From Friedmanniella sp. (GTDB taxonomy: Bacteria; Actinomycetota; Actinomycetes; Propionibacteriales; Propionibacteriaceae), in the NCBI GenBank assembly GCA_025964935.1, contig JAOPXW010000321.1, forward strand, positions 1 to 6,992: a stretch of DNA of 6,992 nt. Direction: 5' to 3'. The translations under genes and the position numbers were made by a program. Shown here one piece after another: positions 5,969 through 6,992 of this stretch (the first letter of the stretch is position 1; every line of letters begins with the position of its first letter). Under the pieces are notes generated by a model. It was given only the letters and a program-made list of their open reading frames with translations. It did not search any database and was not told the DNA's origin.

Positions 5969-6751
5969 ATGTCCATCACCATCAAGGGATTCCTCCTCCG
6001 CATCGGCCTTGCGACCGTGGTCGCCAGCGCCGCCATCTCCGCTGCTGTTCCCGTCGCGGCCCAGGCCGACTCGCGTTGGAAGCGTGACTGGAACTACGAC
6101 TTCAACGGCTCCCAGGACGACAGCCAGTGGGGTCGCTACGGCTGGGGCTACCAGCCCGTGAACCAGGGCGCCATGGGTGTCTACAAGCCCGAGAACGTCT
6201 ACACCCACGACGGCGTGCTGGCCCTGCGCACCCAGTACAAGGACGGTGCCTGGTCCAGCGCCGGCGTCAGCGGCAACCCGGGCTTCGCGGCCTCGGGTGG
6301 CAAGTGGGAGGTCCGGGCCAAGATGCCCGTGGCCAAGGGCATCGGCTACGCGCTGCTGCTGTTCCCGCAGGACGGCAGCTGGCCCCCCGAGGTCGACATC
6401 GCCGAGGGCCGGGTCAACGGCAAGGTGATGAGCGTCTACCACTACGGGACGCCGGGCAACCACCAGCAGGAGCAGAGCTACCAGTCGGTCAACACCCACG
6501 AGTGGCACACCTACGGTGTCATCTTCGAGAGCGACCGGATCGTCTTCACCATCGACGGCGACAACGTCACCGGCGAGATCACCAATGTGCCGGTCACGGA
6601 CAAGAAGATGTGGCTCGGCTTCCAGACCGGCGCCATGGACCCCAACGGCGACGCGAAAGCCTACGAGACCATCGACGGCGGCGTCCCCAACTCGCTGACC
6701 CCGGCGAGCTCGGAGATCCAGATCGACTGGGTCGCGCACTACCGCAGCTGA
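5969..6751 (+). CDS. Secreted glycoside hydrolase family 16 protein
   Basis: GH16 enzymes cleave internal beta-1,3/1,4 linkages in polysaccharides such as laminarin, mixed-linkage glucans, agars or other beta-glycans through a retaining mechanism. The 260-residue precursor has a typical export signal: basic residues within the first dozen positions (Lys6, Arg11), a hydrophobic core, and a probable cleavage site AQA|D after residue 33. The mature jelly-roll domain includes WNYDFNGSQDDSQW near the start, GKWEVRAKMPVAKGIGYALL at 111-130, and the signature WPPEVDIAEGR with Glu141 as nucleophile, Asp143, and Glu146 as acid/base. The E-x-D-x-x-E spacing (beta-bulge type) resembles laminarinases rather than xyloglucan enzymes. 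The domain runs to the end (IDWVAHYR), with no carbohydrate-binding module. Substrate cannot be read from the sequence. Divergent from xerD, it is probably transcribed alone; its codon use is somewhat less extreme in GC than the neighbours, and its presence here looks accessory. Confidence 0.93.
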   Translation: MSITIKGFLLRIGLATVVASAAISAAVPVAAQADSRWKRDWNYDFNGSQDDSQWGRYGWGYQPVNQGAMGVYKPENVYTHDGVLALRTQYKDGAWSSAGVSGNPGFAASGGKWEVRAKMPVAKGIGYALLLFPQDGSWPPEVDIAEGRVNGKVMSVYHYGTPGNHQQEQSYQSVNTHEWHTYGVIFESDRIVFTIDGDNVTGEITNVPVTDKKMWLGFQTGAMDPNGDAKAYETIDGGVPNSLTPASSEIQIDWVAHYRS

Positions 6752-6752
6752 T

Positions 6753-6769
6753 CGGGAGCCCGCCTCCCG
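6753..6769 (+). terminator. Short GC hairpin right after the hydrolase stop
   Basis: CGGGAG and CTCCCG form a 6-bp stem with a CCCGC loop beginning two bases after the TGA. No T-tract follows. GC-rich stem-loops without a tail are frequent after actinobacterial genes, but a stem this short is weak evidence. Confidence 0.3.
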
Positions 6770-6846
6770 CACCCCGCTCGACCGGTCGCCGCGGAAGCCG
6801 CCCGGACCCTTGACCGACGCGCTCCCCTCCGACCACAGAACCACCC

Positions 6847-6879
6847 CTGGCCCCCACGTCCCCCCGACGTGGGGGTCAG
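6847..6879. terminator. Strong stem-loop between convergent genes (bidirectional terminator candidate)
   Basis: CTGGCCCCCACGTC (6847-6860) pairs with GACGTGGGGGTCAG (6866-6879) over 14 positions, 13 Watson-Crick and one G-T, around a CCCCC loop. It lies between the end of the hydrolase and the end of the leftward reading frame whose TGA it contains, the expected place for a shared terminator. There is no T-tract on either strand. Confidence 0.65.
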
Positions 6880-6992
6880 TCGCGTAGCGGGATGCCCCGG
6901 CGGTCGGCGGCCAAGCTGGGCGACCGCCTGGTAGGCCTGCTGCCGCGGGTCCACCGGAAGACCGGCTCCAGGTCCGTACGCGGGGGCGCCCC
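6876..6992 (-). CDS. C-terminal end of an unidentified gene (partial, enters from the right)
   Basis: Read leftward from the window edge, one frame is open for 38 codons and ends at a TGA at 6878-6876, immediately at the stem-loop. Its third codon positions are G or C in about 35 of 38 codons, clearly higher than in the two competing frames, which is the mark of real coding sequence in such a genome. The end reads DLEPVFRWTRGS through to ADRRGIPLRD. I do not recognise a family. In many actinobacteria xerD is preceded by a Nudix ADP-ribose pyrophosphatase and pyrG, but nothing here proves that identity. A second frame that runs on through the hairpin is less likely from its codon use. Confidence 0.5.
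   Translation of the reverse strand, partial: GAPPRTDLEPVFRWTRGSRPTRRSPSLAADRRGIPLRD

Noticed and set aside
5657..6844. 395-codon open frame on the minus strand opposite the hydrolase
   Set aside because: It is the mirror of a clear GH16 gene with a signal peptide and catalytic motif; its product is a valine/aspartate-rich sequence with no family, typical of an antisense frame in GC-rich DNA.
6739..6954. 71-codon minus-strand frame at the right edge
   Set aside because: Its third-position GC is lower than in the competing frame ending at 6876, and it runs through the strong hairpin and into the hydrolase end.

Overview
The window comes from a high-GC actinobacterium. Codon third positions in all leftward genes are almost entirely G or C, GTG starts are frequent, and two markers point to the phylum: a pafA gene (Pup ligase, essentially restricted to Actinobacteria and a few relatives) and the actinobacterial gene order xerD - parA-like - scpA - scpB - pseudouridine synthase. 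I cannot name a genus from this sequence alone.

Positions 1-5545 hold one leftward (minus-strand) gene train. In transcription order it is xerD (5545-4586), an orphan parA-like ATPase (4523-3525), a small protein with a ribbon-helix-helix-like C-terminus (3540-3190), scpA (3193-2306), scpB (2309-1560), an RsuA/RluB-type rRNA pseudouridine synthase (1563-805), and pafA (755 to beyond position 1, C-terminus missing). From parA to the pseudouridine synthase every junction overlaps (16, 4, 4 and 4 nt). This implies an operon with translational coupling. Its theme is chromosome topology and segregation: XerD resolves chromosome dimers, ScpA and ScpB are the kleisin and kite subunits of the SMC complex, and the ParA/RHH pair looks like a partition-type cassette of unknown role. 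The pseudouridine synthase is a conserved passenger. PafA, the ligase that tags proteins with Pup for the proteasome, is an unexpected last member, since it is usually found beside the proteasome genes.

Positions 5546-5968 are non-coding and less GC-rich, and separate xerD from a divergent rightward gene. They contain a possible xerD promoter abutted by a perfect 12-bp palindrome, an exact 11-bp-period direct repeat resembling PhoP/OmpR-class sites, two terminator-like hairpins, and an extended -10 element placed so that the downstream mRNA would be leaderless.

Positions 5969-6751 encode a secreted glycoside hydrolase family 16 protein with an intact EVDIAE catalytic motif. It is unrelated in function to the leftward operon and looks like an accessory insertion beside it. 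Positions 6752-6992 hold hairpins and, convergent on the minus strand, the likely C-terminal end of an unidentified gene whose stop lies inside a strong 33-nt stem-loop.

Most genes are recognisable families. The parts most worth a second look are the ParA/RHH pair in the SMC operon with a palindrome upstream, the relocation of pafA to this operon, and the regulatory structure around the hydrolase.
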